Source of the DNA: Cytophagales bacterium
GTDB taxonomy: Bacteria > Bacteroidota > Bacteroidia > Cytophagales > Cyclobacteriaceae
NCBI GenBank assembly: GCA_020063545.1
Contig: JAGUUF010000310.1
Coordinates: forward strand, 1-22,340
DNA length: 22,340 bases
Reading direction: 5' to 3'
The notes under the pieces are model-generated. The model had not been told where the DNA came from and did no database searches. It saw only the letters and a program-made list of their open reading frames with translations. A program made the translations under genes and the position numbers. Every line of letters starts with the position of its first letter. Position 1 is the stretch's first letter. Of the stretch, positions 7,299 through 14,023 are shown in pieces.

Positions 7299-8855
7299 TT
7301 AAATCTTTCTTAAAATGGAATTGATGGAGCATGCTTCGGTCAACCGGGCCTTTAATGCATTCACCGGAATGCGTTCCTGCTGCAGCGTGTCCCGGTCGCG
7401 AACGGTTACGGTGTCGTCCTGCAAGGTCTGGTGATCAATGGTAATGCAGAAGGGCGTACCGATGGCATCCTGCCTGCGGTACCTGCGGCCGATGGTATCT
7501 TTGTCTTCGTAGTAACAACGCAGGTCGAACTTCAGGTTAGTCATAATCATCTGCGCTTTTTCCGGCAGGCCGTCTTTTTTTACCAGGGGTAGTACCGCCA
7601 CTTTGTTGGGGGCCAGTGGTGCTGGTATTTTCAATACCACGCGGTCTCCGCCATCCTCGCCATCGCGTGTAACTTTTTCTTCTTTGTAGGCCGATGCAAG
7701 CACCGCCAAAAACATGCGATCCAGCCCGATGGAGGTTTCAACCACGTAAGGAATGTAGCTCTGGTTGGTTTCCGGATCGAAGTATTGCATTTTTTTGCCG
7801 GAGTATTTTTCGTGATTCTTTAAATCAAAGTCGGTGCGCGAGTGGATTCCTTCCAGCTCTTTAAAACCCATGGGGAAGTTGAACTGGATATCGCAGGCGG
7901 CATTGGCGTAATGCGCCAGGTTAAGGTGGTCGTGGAAACGGTAGTTGGCATCGCCTAATCCAAGGGCTTTGTGCCACTTCATGCGTTTTTCTTTCCAGAA
8001 TTCGTACCACTGCATTTCTTCGCCAGGCTTTACGAAGAACTGCATTTCCATCTGTTCAAACTCGCGCATGCGGAAGATGAACTGGCGAGCGATGATTTCA
8101 TTGCGGAATGCTTTGCCGATTTGGGCAATGCCGAACGGAATTTTCATCCGGCCGGTTTTCTGCACGTTTAAAAAATTTACAAAAATACCCTGAGCAGTTT
8201 CGGGGCGCAGGTAAATTTTGTTGGCATCCTCGGCCAGCGATCCCATTTCGGTGGAGAACATCAGGTTAAATTGCCGCACGTCTGTCCAGTTGCGTGAACC
8301 CGAAACCGGGTCGGCTATTTCCAGGTCCATGATCAGTTGTCGGAGTTCGTCCAGGTCGGATTTCTCCATAGCCAGTTTAAGCCGTTCGTTGAATGCGTCA
8401 ACTTTCTTTTGGTACTCCAACACGCGGGGATTGGTCGTAACAAACATCTGCCGGTCGAAGGACTCGCCAAAGCGTTTGGCGGCTTTCTCTACTTCCTTTT
8501 CTATTTTTTCTTCCAGCCTGGCAATACCATCTTCGATAAGCGTATCGGCACGGTAGCGTTTTTTGGAATCCTTGTTGTCGATCAGCGGATCGTTAAAAGC
8601 GTCAACATGCCCGGAGGCTTTCCAGGTGGTGGGGTGCATAAAAATGGCGGCATCAATGCCCACGATGTTTTCGTGCAGCATGGTCATAAACTTCCACCAG
8701 TATTCCTTGATGTTGTTTTTTAATTCGGCCCCGTTCTGGCCATAATCGTACACGGCACTCAGGCCGTCATATATTTCGCTTGACGGAAAAATAAACCCAT
8801 ACTCTTTGGCATGGGCGATGACGTTTTTAAAAAGATTGTCCTCCTGGTTTGCCAT
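7299..8855 (-). CDS. glyS: Glycyl-tRNA synthetase, homodimeric (alpha2) type
   Basis: Class II synthetase that charges tRNA-Gly; 518 residues, normal for the alpha2 form. The N-terminal block around IYDGLSAVYDYGQNG and the RPETAQGIF box (217-225) identify the enzyme. Motif 2 is FRNEI (250-254) followed by RMREFEQMEMQFF. Motif 3 includes GLDRMF (377-382). The last ~110 residues form an anticodon-binding (HGTP-type) domain that includes APNKVAVLPLVKK. A coiled, charged insertion (about 108-175) lies between motifs 1 and 2. The ATG at 8855 is 7 bases from a perfect -7 element, so the mRNA should be almost leaderless and a T-box is excluded. It heads a two-gene unit with the M90 peptidase. Confidence 0.96.
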   Translation of the reverse strand: MANQEDNLFKNVIAHAKEYGFIFPSSEIYDGLSAVYDYGQNGAELKNNIKEYWWKFMTMLHENIVGIDAAIFMHPTTWKASGHVDAFNDPLIDNKDSKKRYRADTLIEDGIARLEEKIEKEVEKAAKRFGESFDRQMFVTTNPRVLEYQKKVDAFNERLKLAMEKSDLDELRQLIMDLEIADPVSGSRNWTDVRQFNLMFSTEMGSLAEDANKIYLRPETAQGIFVNFLNVQKTGRMKIPFGIAQIGKAFRNEIIARQFIFRMREFEQMEMQFFVKPGEEMQWYEFWKEKRMKWHKALGLGDANYRFHDHLNLAHYANAACDIQFNFPMGFKELEGIHSRTDFDLKNHEKYSGKKMQYFDPETNQSYIPYVVETSIGLDRMFLAVLASAYKEEKVTRDGEDGGDRVVLKIPAPLAPNKVAVLPLVKKDGLPEKAQMIMTNLKFDLRCYYEDKDTIGRRYRRQDAIGTPFCITIDHQTLQDDTVTVRDRDTLQQERIPVNALKARLTEACSINSILRKI

Positions 8856-8862
8856 AAGGACG

Positions 8863-8870
8863 CAAATATA
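8863..8870 (-). promoter_or_regulatory. Putative glyS promoter, -7 element TATATTTG
   Basis: A perfect TAnnTTTG match on the minus strand, separated from the glyS ATG by only 7 bases. The predicted start of transcription falls within a few bases of the start codon. Confidence 0.65.
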
Positions 8871-8899
8871 AGATTTGGCCGAAGAACGCCACTTACGGC

Positions 8900-10189
8900 T
8901 TACAGTTGCCGGACGGGCAACGTAACCGAAAAGGTGCTGCCCTGCCTGGGTACCGACTGGAGTTGGATAGAGCCGGAAAGTTTGCCAACCGTTTCTTTAA
9001 CAATATAAAGCCCCAGCCCCGAACCCTGCGAGGATTCGTTGCCCCTGTAAAACATGTCGAACACCCGTTTCTGAATTTCAGGGGCAATGCCCTGCCCGTT
9101 GTCTTCAACATGGAATGAAAATGAAGCAGGGGTAACCTGGTGATGCAGCCGGATGTAGCGATGGTCTTTGCGGTGATCGTGGTACCGGATGGCGTTGGCG
9201 ATCAGGTTGGTGAATACAACGCGCAGCCTTCGCGAATCGTTTTCGATTGTGAGTGTTTCCGGTATTTCATTAATAAACATGATGCCGGCCGCGTCCTGGC
9301 TGTATTGAAGCGAATCCCACACTTCGTTGGCCAGTTCATGCAGGTTTACGGTGTCGTAGGCTATTTGCAGCCGGTTATTTCTGGAGTAGTCGGTAATATC
9401 TTTTATAAAGTTGTCGAGTGATTTAATGCGGGTATTCATCATACCCAGGTATTTATGCACTTCATCGGTGTTGGGGTTGTTGATGGACAGGTTTATCAGG
9501 CCGGTTACAGATGCGAGCGGTGCCCGGAGGTCGTGCGAAGTGCTGTACACAAACCGGTCGAGTTCTTCGTTTACTTTCTGAAGCATCCGGTTGCTCTCTC
9601 GCAATTCTCTGCCGTACTGATGGTTGATGCTGATCATCAGGTAAACCGCCACCAGTGTTGATGGAAATGCAAACGAAAAATTAATGGCGATGCTCATTTG
9701 AATGGCATCTTCCGAATAGTTGCGGTAAGGCAAAAGGGTAAAGTCGGAGCCAAAGGAAATGGCGAACAGCAAAAAACTAAACATGCCGAAGGCCAGGGCT
9801 ATGTTGCGCTCTTTATAATTGAAAACGGCAAACGAGCCAATGGCTATGGGTATGAAATAAACAAAGGCACCGGTAGCATTGCTTTCGCTGGAGGCCAGCA
9901 GAAACACCAGCACATTGAGCGTTGGAAATAAGAAGTAGTTGGCTACACAGTGGTCGCCAATGCGATGCAGGTAGAGAACAATGCCAAGCAAGCCGAGCGC
10001 ACCGATGTAAACGGGTGTGATAATATATACTCCCAGGTACAAGTCCAGCAACAGGTATAATGAAATAACCAGCATGGCCAACATGGTAAACTGCCCCGAG
10101 AGTATTACCTGCCGGTATTCACTCCACGACTCGATGTACGTGTTTTTGCCGATGATAAAGTTGCGGATGGCCCGCTTCAGGTGTATCAT
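8900..10189 (-). CDS. Membrane sensor histidine kinase (orphan)
   Basis: A 429-residue hybrid-free histidine kinase. Six hydrophobic helices (between residues about 32 and 190) form an integral membrane sensor with no obvious periplasmic ligand domain. A short coiled linker (191-212) leads to the HisKA dimerization domain with the phosphoacceptor in YSTSHDLRAPL (H219). The HATPase domain has the N box NLIANAIRYHD (328-338), G1 DNGQG (363-367), the F region VFDMFYRG and G2 GSGLGLYIV (389-397). All catalytic boxes look intact. No response regulator is adjacent, so its partner must be elsewhere. It has its own promoter, 8 bases from the ATG, and is divergent from the usp-antiporter pair. Control of that pair is possible but unproven. 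Confidence 0.92.
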   Translation of the reverse strand: MIHLKRAIRNFIIGKNTYIESWSEYRQVILSGQFTMLAMLVISLYLLLDLYLGVYIITPVYIGALGLLGIVLYLHRIGDHCVANYFLFPTLNVLVFLLASSESNATGAFVYFIPIAIGSFAVFNYKERNIALAFGMFSFLLFAISFGSDFTLLPYRNYSEDAIQMSIAINFSFAFPSTLVAVYLMISINHQYGRELRESNRMLQKVNEELDRFVYSTSHDLRAPLASVTGLINLSINNPNTDEVHKYLGMMNTRIKSLDNFIKDITDYSRNNRLQIAYDTVNLHELANEVWDSLQYSQDAAGIMFINEIPETLTIENDSRRLRVVFTNLIANAIRYHDHRKDHRYIRLHHQVTPASFSFHVEDNGQGIAPEIQKRVFDMFYRGNESSQGSGLGLYIVKETVGKLSGSIQLQSVPRQGSTFSVTLPVRQL

Positions 10190-10197
10190 AATGTGGG

Positions 10198-10205
10198 CAA
10201 AGGTA
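10198..10205 (-). promoter_or_regulatory. Putative histidine kinase promoter, -7 element TACCTTTG
   Basis: A perfect TAnnTTTG match on the minus strand, 8 bases upstream of the kinase ATG. This implies a near-leaderless transcript. Confidence 0.6.
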
Positions 10206-10262
10206 TTGGGAGCCGCAGTTCCGAATGAACGGTTTTGGTGCTGGATATAAGGGATGCAAGAT

Positions 10263-10283
10263 TTTTAGCGGCTTTTGCTAAAA
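10263..10283. repeat. Inverted repeat in the kinase/usp divergent region
   Basis: TTTTAGC and GCTAAAA form 7-base perfect arms around a 7-base loop. It lies between the two divergent starts (10189 and 10346). It may be an operator or a small hairpin; no T-tract of terminator type on either strand. Confidence 0.4.
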
Positions 10284-10345
10284 CCGTAAAATCAGCGAGC
10301 CTTTCAGCCTGTTTTCGTTGTTAAAAAGCCTTATTTTGTCAGGCT

Positions 10346-11209
10346 ATGAATATGGTTTTTAAACGCATCGGCCTGGCAGTGGCCTTTTCGCCACGCATCG
10401 AGGCTTTGCTGGCTGAAGCTGCCAGGCTAAAGCGGTTGTGGGGATCAGAACTGGTACTCATTCATATTGGCGATAAAAATGCAGCCAATAACCTGCGCAT
10501 GAACGCGCTGATTCAGCAATCGGGCCTGCTGCCGGAGGATGTGAAGGTTTTCTGGGAGCGCGGAAAACCCGCCAAAACCATTTTGCAGGTTTGCAGGCAC
10601 GAACATATTGATTTACTGATTGCAGGCGCGCTGAAAAAGGAAAAGGGACTTCAATTTTACCTTGGCTCGGTTGCCCGTAAAATTTTGCGCAGGGCCGAGT
10701 GCTCGGTGCTCATGCTGATTGATCCCTCGGTTGAACAAAAGGGGTTTAAAAACATTGTGGTAAATGCTGATGAAGAAAGCCCGTATATGATGCATGCACT
10801 TCAGGCTGCCTGTAAAATAGCTGTTTTGGAAAATGCCAACTGGCTGCATGTTGTGCGCAAACTGAAACTATACGGTTTTCTTTCGGCTGCCGAACAATAT
10901 TCCGAAAAGGAGTATGAAGCAAACCGCAATAACCTGGTGCAGAGCGAGATTGACGAGGTACAGCAACTGATGAACACCATTCCCCACCCGGGCGTCAAAG
11001 TCAATATTAAGTTGGTTTCGGGAAAATCGGGTTTTGAATTGGCCCAGTTTGCACAGCGCAAGCATGCCGATTTGATGGTTATCGGGGGTTCGCCCATGCG
11101 GCTTTCTATTCTTGACCGTGTTTTTCCTAACGACCTCGAATATATTTTTTCTGACCTTCCCTGTAATGTACTGATTGTTCACCCCGGAAAGGAGGCTGCC
11201 CATGGATAA
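10346..11209 (+). CDS. Universal stress protein, two tandem UspA domains
   Basis: A 287-residue cytoplasmic protein made of two UspA-like alpha/beta domains (about 1-130 and 131-287). Domain 1 ends with a GALKKEKGLQFYLGSVA stretch that resembles the Usp nucleotide loop G-x2-G-x9-G(S/T). The second glycine is replaced by Lys, followed by the typical ECSVLML strand. Domain 2 ends in DLPCNVLIVHP and has a degenerate loop (GGSPMRLS), so nucleotide binding there is doubtful. The gene overlaps the following antiporter gene by 8 bases (ATGGATAA). This suggests the Usp protein acts with or on the transporter, since Usp domains are often paired or fused with ion transporters. Confidence 0.9.
   Translation: MNMVFKRIGLAVAFSPRIEALLAEAARLKRLWGSELVLIHIGDKNAANNLRMNALIQQSGLLPEDVKVFWERGKPAKTILQVCRHEHIDLLIAGALKKEKGLQFYLGSVARKILRRAECSVLMLIDPSVEQKGFKNIVVNADEESPYMMHALQAACKIAVLENANWLHVVRKLKLYGFLSAAEQYSEKEYEANRNNLVQSEIDEVQQLMNTIPHPGVKVNIKLVSGKSGFELAQFAQRKHADLMVIGGSPMRLSILDRVFPNDLEYIFSDLPCNVLIVHPGKEAAHG
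11188..11195 (+). promoter_or_regulatory. Strong Shine-Dalgarno AAAGGAGG for the antiporter gene
   Basis: AAAGGAGG ends 6 bases before the ATG at 11202, inside the 3' end of the usp gene. It is an ideal anti-SD match, unusual in this SD-poor genome. It decides the antiporter start at 11202 over an upstream in-frame TTG at 11175. Confidence 0.8.
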
Positions 11210-12440
11210 ACTCAGCCAAATGGAAGTAATGGGCCTGCTTATCCAGTTGGGTGTTATGCTCATTGCCGGAAGGATTTTTGCCGAAGGAGCCAGAAAGTTC
11301 AAGCAGCCTGCCGTGGTAGGCGAAATCCTGGCCGGAATAATTTTGGGCCCAACCATCCTGGGCATGATTTCGCCTGAAAGTTTTCATTGGTTGTTTCCGC
11401 TGGGAACTTCTTCCATTGCCCTGGATGGTTTTGTGCAGGTGGCAGTGGTTATGCTGTTATTCATTGCAGGCCTGGAGGTTGATTTGCATATCGTTTGGCA
11501 GCAGGGTAAACAAGCCATCTTTACCAGTTCGTTCGGGTTGATTGTGCCGTTTCTTATCGGGTTTGCTTTTCCATATCTGTTTCCCGATTTCTTCGGATAT
11601 GCCGATGAAGGTAAACGCCTGGCGTTTGCCCTGTTTATGGGTACATCTATGGCCATTACTGCCCTGCCGGTAATTGCGCGCATCCTCATGGATCTGAATC
11701 TTTTCAAAACCCGCATGGGCATGCTGATCATTTCTTCGGCCATGATCAACGACCTGATTGGCTGGCTCATCTTTTCGGTGGTGTTGGCCATGATCGGCAA
11801 GGGACATCAGAACATCAGCATCTGGTACACCATTATGCTTACCGTGGGGTTCACGGTAATCATGTTAACCCTGGGCCGTGGCATTATAAACCGAACATTG
11901 CCCTGGGTAAACAAACGCCTGGCATGGCCCGGGGGATTGCTTTCATTATCGCTGGCCTTTTGTTTCATTGCAGCGGCCTTTACCGAGTACATCGGTATTC
12001 ATGCAATCTTCGGTGCCTTTATTCTGGGCGTTGCTTTGGGCGATTCGGAACACATGAGCGAACGGGCCAAAGAAATTATACACCAGTTTATCAACAACAT
12101 TTTTGCACCGCTGTTTTTCGTGGCCATCGGGCTGAAGGTGAACTTCCTGGTTAATTTTGATTTTTGGTTAACGGTTGTCATTCTTATCATCGCGTTTGCC
12201 GGGAAAATCATCGGCAGTGGCCTGGGCTCAAGGCTGGGCGGATTTAAATGGAACGAATCACTGGCGGCAGGTTTCGGCATGAATGCCCGCGGAGCGATGG
12301 AGATTATTTTGGGATTGATTGCCCTTGAAAACGGATTGATCAACGAAAAGGTGTTTGTTTCGCTGGTTATCATGGCGCTCATTACCAGCATGACCAGCGG
12401 GCCGTTGATGAAATGGAGCCTGAGCCGGAAATGGGGATGA
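11202..12440 (+). CDS. Cation:proton antiporter (CPA2, Na_H_Exchanger family)
   Basis: A 412-residue polytopic inner-membrane antiporter with about 12-13 helices covering nearly the whole chain. It has no C-terminal TrkA-N/RCK domain, so it is the short form. Family marks include PAVVGEILAGIILGP (36-50), FIAGLEVDL (87-95), ALPVIARIL (154-162) and AMINDLIGW (180-188). The last places an Asn-Asp pair (N183-D184) at the ion-binding site, as in presumed electroneutral exchangers, rather than Asp-Asp. GMNARGAMEIILG near the C-terminus is also conserved. It probably exchanges Na+ or K+ for H+; the ion cannot be told from sequence. Translation starts inside the usp gene from a strong Shine-Dalgarno. 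It converges with the SdpI-like gene with only 5 bases between stops. Confidence 0.9.
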   Translation: MDKLSQMEVMGLLIQLGVMLIAGRIFAEGARKFKQPAVVGEILAGIILGPTILGMISPESFHWLFPLGTSSIALDGFVQVAVVMLLFIAGLEVDLHIVWQQGKQAIFTSSFGLIVPFLIGFAFPYLFPDFFGYADEGKRLAFALFMGTSMAITALPVIARILMDLNLFKTRMGMLIISSAMINDLIGWLIFSVVLAMIGKGHQNISIWYTIMLTVGFTVIMLTLGRGIINRTLPWVNKRLAWPGGLLSLSLAFCFIAAAFTEYIGIHAIFGAFILGVALGDSEHMSERAKEIIHQFINNIFAPLFFVAIGLKVNFLVNFDFWLTVVILIIAFAGKIIGSGLGSRLGGFKWNESLAAGFGMNARGAMEIILGLIALENGLINEKVFVSLVIMALITSMTSGPLMKWSLSRKWG

Positions 12441-12445
12441 CCCCC

Positions 12446-12784
12446 TTACACAAACCCATTCTTCTTTAACTGAACTTCCGTTATCGGAATAACCACCACC
12501 AAGGCAACCGACAAAAAAACGGCCGACCAGATAATGGATGTTTTAAACTCCAGTAATGAAACGGCAATAACCTGGAACAGGCAGGTTAATCCTGATACAA
12601 CCACCATGGCATTGGCGCTGTACCGATTGGCAAAGTCCCATGCCTCCTGGCTTCGCATCGATTTGGGCGTACGGTACCCGTACAAGTAGTTGATTTTTTT
12701 GGGTGGGAATCGTTTGAACCAAAATGCAAGAACCAGCATCATGGGTCCAAGCAGCAGGTGTAACCAGGTTGGGTTGTTCATCAT
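12446..12784 (-). CDS. SdpI-family small membrane protein
   Basis: A 112-residue protein with three hydrophobic helices (about 7-23, 57-77 and 84-102). The first loop carries YGYRTPKSMRSQEAWDFAN (35-53), the signature of the SdpI/YhfL-like family. The founding member is the B. subtilis immunity protein against the SDP peptide. Most relatives, including this one, have no known toxin nearby and their function is unknown. Two adjacent ATGs exist (12784 and 12781) and the choice is not decided. It lies downstream of mazG on the same strand, across a long hairpin repeat, so it may be transcribed weakly from mazG or from its own promoter. TAAATTTA just upstream is a near match to TAnnTTTG. Confidence 0.8.
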   Translation of the reverse strand: MMNNPTWLHLLLGPMMLVLAFWFKRFPPKKINYLYGYRTPKSMRSQEAWDFANRYSANAMVVVSGLTCLFQVIAVSLLEFKTSIIWSAVFLSVALVVVIPITEVQLKKNGFV

Positions 12785-12793
12785 TTCTAAATT

Positions 12794-12839
12794 TAAAGAC
12801 CTGTCAGGTTTTAGGTTTTAAAAACCTGACAGGTCTTTA
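12794..12839. repeat. Perfect 19-bp inverted repeat between mazG and the SdpI-like gene
   Basis: The left arm 12794-12812 and right arm 12821-12839 are exact reverse complements (19 of 19), with the 8-base loop AGGTTTTA. The core is ACCTGTCAGGT-like (GACCTGTCAGG ... CCTGACAGGTC). It occupies most of the 64-base gap. As RNA it would make a very stable stem, which may end or attenuate mazG transcription before the SdpI-like gene, or protect 3' ends. The shape and AT-rich flanks resemble dispersed palindromic repeats of Bacteroidetes genomes; copy number cannot be judged from one window. Confidence 0.85.
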
Positions 12840-12848
12840 TTGTTTAAG

Positions 12849-13661
12849 TTATTTCAATTTCGCCTTTTCCCAGTATGCGTCCATTTCGGCCAGGGTCATC
12901 TCTCCCAATCTCTTTCCATCTTTAGCCGATTCTCGCTCCAGGTATTGAAAGCGCTCGATGAATTTTTTGTTGGTTCGTTCCAGCGCTTCTTCAGGGTCAA
13001 TGTTAATGAAGCGGGCATAATTTACAAGCGAAAACAGCAGGTCGCCAAATTCGGCTGTTGCTTTTTCGGTGTTAATTTTTTCCGGCTCAACAGCATTGTA
13101 CTCTCGTTTAAACTCACGCATTTCTTCCTCCACTTTTTCCCAAACCTGCTCTTTTCTTTCCCAGTCAAACCCCACACCTCGTGCTTTATCCTGAATGCGG
13201 ATTGCCTTGACCATGGCCGGCAGCGATTTCGGCACGCCCTCCAGCACGGATTTATTACCCCCCCTCAGTTTTAATTTTTCCCAGTTGGCCTTTACGGTTT
13301 CCTCATCATTGGCCACCACATCGCCATACACGTGCGGGTGGCGCTCTATAAGCTTATCGCAAATGGCATTCAGCACATCGGCCACGTCAAAAGCGCCCTG
13401 TTCGGAGGCGATGCGCGCATAGAACACGTTGTGCAGCATTAAATCGCCAAGTTCTTTTTTTATTTCGTCAAGGTTGCCATCCAGGATAAAATCCGAAAGT
13501 TCATAGGTTTCTTCAATGGTTAAATGCCGTAAACTTTCCATGGTTTGCTTTTTGTCCCACGGGCAGTTTTCGCGCAGTTCGTCCATAATGGTAAGCAGCC
13601 GGTCAAACGCTTTCAGCTTGGCTTCGCGGTTTAAGTCGGGTTTTACAGGTGGTTTTTTCAT
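12849..13661 (-). CDS. mazG: Nucleoside triphosphate pyrophosphohydrolase MazG
   Basis: A 270-residue tandem-domain MazG, close to the usual 260-270. It hydrolyses (d)NTPs, including damaged ones, to monophosphates, and in E. coli also affects ppGpp levels. The N-terminal domain shows CPWDKKQT (33-40), EETYEL (50-55) and ELGDLMLH (70-77), the Mg-binding ExxE...ExxD pattern. HPHVYGD (108-114) and EGVPKSLPAM (141-150) follow. The C-terminal domain repeats the metal site with EEEMREF (178-184) and EFGDLLFSL (204-212). The frame extends upstream to a TTG (13706), but the ATG at 13661 fits family N-termini, so it is chosen. Its promoter region is shared with the divergent small Cys-rich gene. Confidence 0.94.
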   Translation of the reverse strand: MKKPPVKPDLNREAKLKAFDRLLTIMDELRENCPWDKKQTMESLRHLTIEETYELSDFILDGNLDEIKKELGDLMLHNVFYARIASEQGAFDVADVLNAICDKLIERHPHVYGDVVANDEETVKANWEKLKLRGGNKSVLEGVPKSLPAMVKAIRIQDKARGVGFDWERKEQVWEKVEEEMREFKREYNAVEPEKINTEKATAEFGDLLFSLVNYARFINIDPEEALERTNKKFIERFQYLERESAKDGKRLGEMTLAEMDAYWEKAKLK

Positions 13662-13693
13662 GAATTTCTGAACGTAATGGTGGGCAACCCTGT

Positions 13694-13701
13694 TATCTTT
13701 G
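13694..13701 (+). promoter_or_regulatory. Putative promoter of the Cys-rich membrane protein, TATCTTTG
   Basis: A perfect TAnnTTTG match 40 bases upstream of the ATG at 13742. On the opposite strand a looser match (TACCTTG, complement of 13704-13710) faces mazG, so the two divergent promoters may overlap. Confidence 0.55.
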
Positions 13702-13741
13702 CGCAAGGTAAAAAATCACTTACGCATTACGACAAATCTCC

Positions 13742-13978
13742 ATGACTGTTCTGCTGCTATCCATCGGTATTTTGGCGCTGTTTTTTGTGCTGATGTCGGT
13801 ACGTCTTTTTCTGGTAAAGGACGGTGAGTTTAAGGGAACGTGCGCATCGCAAAGCCCGTGGCTGAATAAAGAAGGCGCCACCTGCGGGTATTGCGGCAAA
13901 ACACTAACCGCTACGGATACCGCCTGTGGCAATCCGGAGGGTAAAACCGAGCCCCTTTCACCGGTTGGAAAAAAGTAG
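13742..13978 (+). CDS. Small single-helix membrane protein with conserved-looking cysteines
   Basis: A 78-residue protein. Residues 2-24 form one hydrophobic helix. After a short basic/acidic stretch come KGTC (C34), then a CGYCG pair (C48 and C51) and C62. The layout (helix, then K-G-S/T-C, then further cysteines) loosely recalls NqrM-type (DUF539) maturation proteins and similar small proteins of Bacteroidetes, but I cannot assign it to a family with confidence. The Cys set could bind a metal or an Fe-S cluster. The gene has its own perfect -7 element and is followed after 45 bases by glmM, which has another. No function is assigned. Confidence 0.7.
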   Translation: MTVLLLSIGILALFFVLMSVRLFLVKDGEFKGTCASQSPWLNKEGATCGYCGKTLTATDTACGNPEGKTEPLSPVGKK

Positions 13979-13993
13979 TTTGAAGTTTCTTTC

Positions 13994-14001
13994 TATTTTT
14001 G
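13994..14001 (+). promoter_or_regulatory. Putative glmM promoter, -7 element TATTTTTG
   Basis: A perfect TAnnTTTG match 22 bases upstream of the GTG start at 14024, in the 45-base gap after the small membrane protein gene. Confidence 0.5.
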
Positions 14002-14023
14002 ATTTCAGTATTCACTCACCTAC

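Noticed and set aside
11175..11201. N-terminal extension of the antiporter from a TTG
   Set aside because: A strong Shine-Dalgarno is correctly spaced for the ATG at 11202, and the extension is read from usp sequence.
8900..11209. Kinase plus Usp as a two-component system
   Set aside because: The Usp protein lacks a receiver domain and no response regulator is present; the genes are divergent with separate promoters.
12446..12784. SdpI-like protein as immunity gene of a peptide toxin system
   Set aside because: No SdpA, SdpB or SdpC-like gene or small toxin ORF is nearby; family membership alone does not support immunity.
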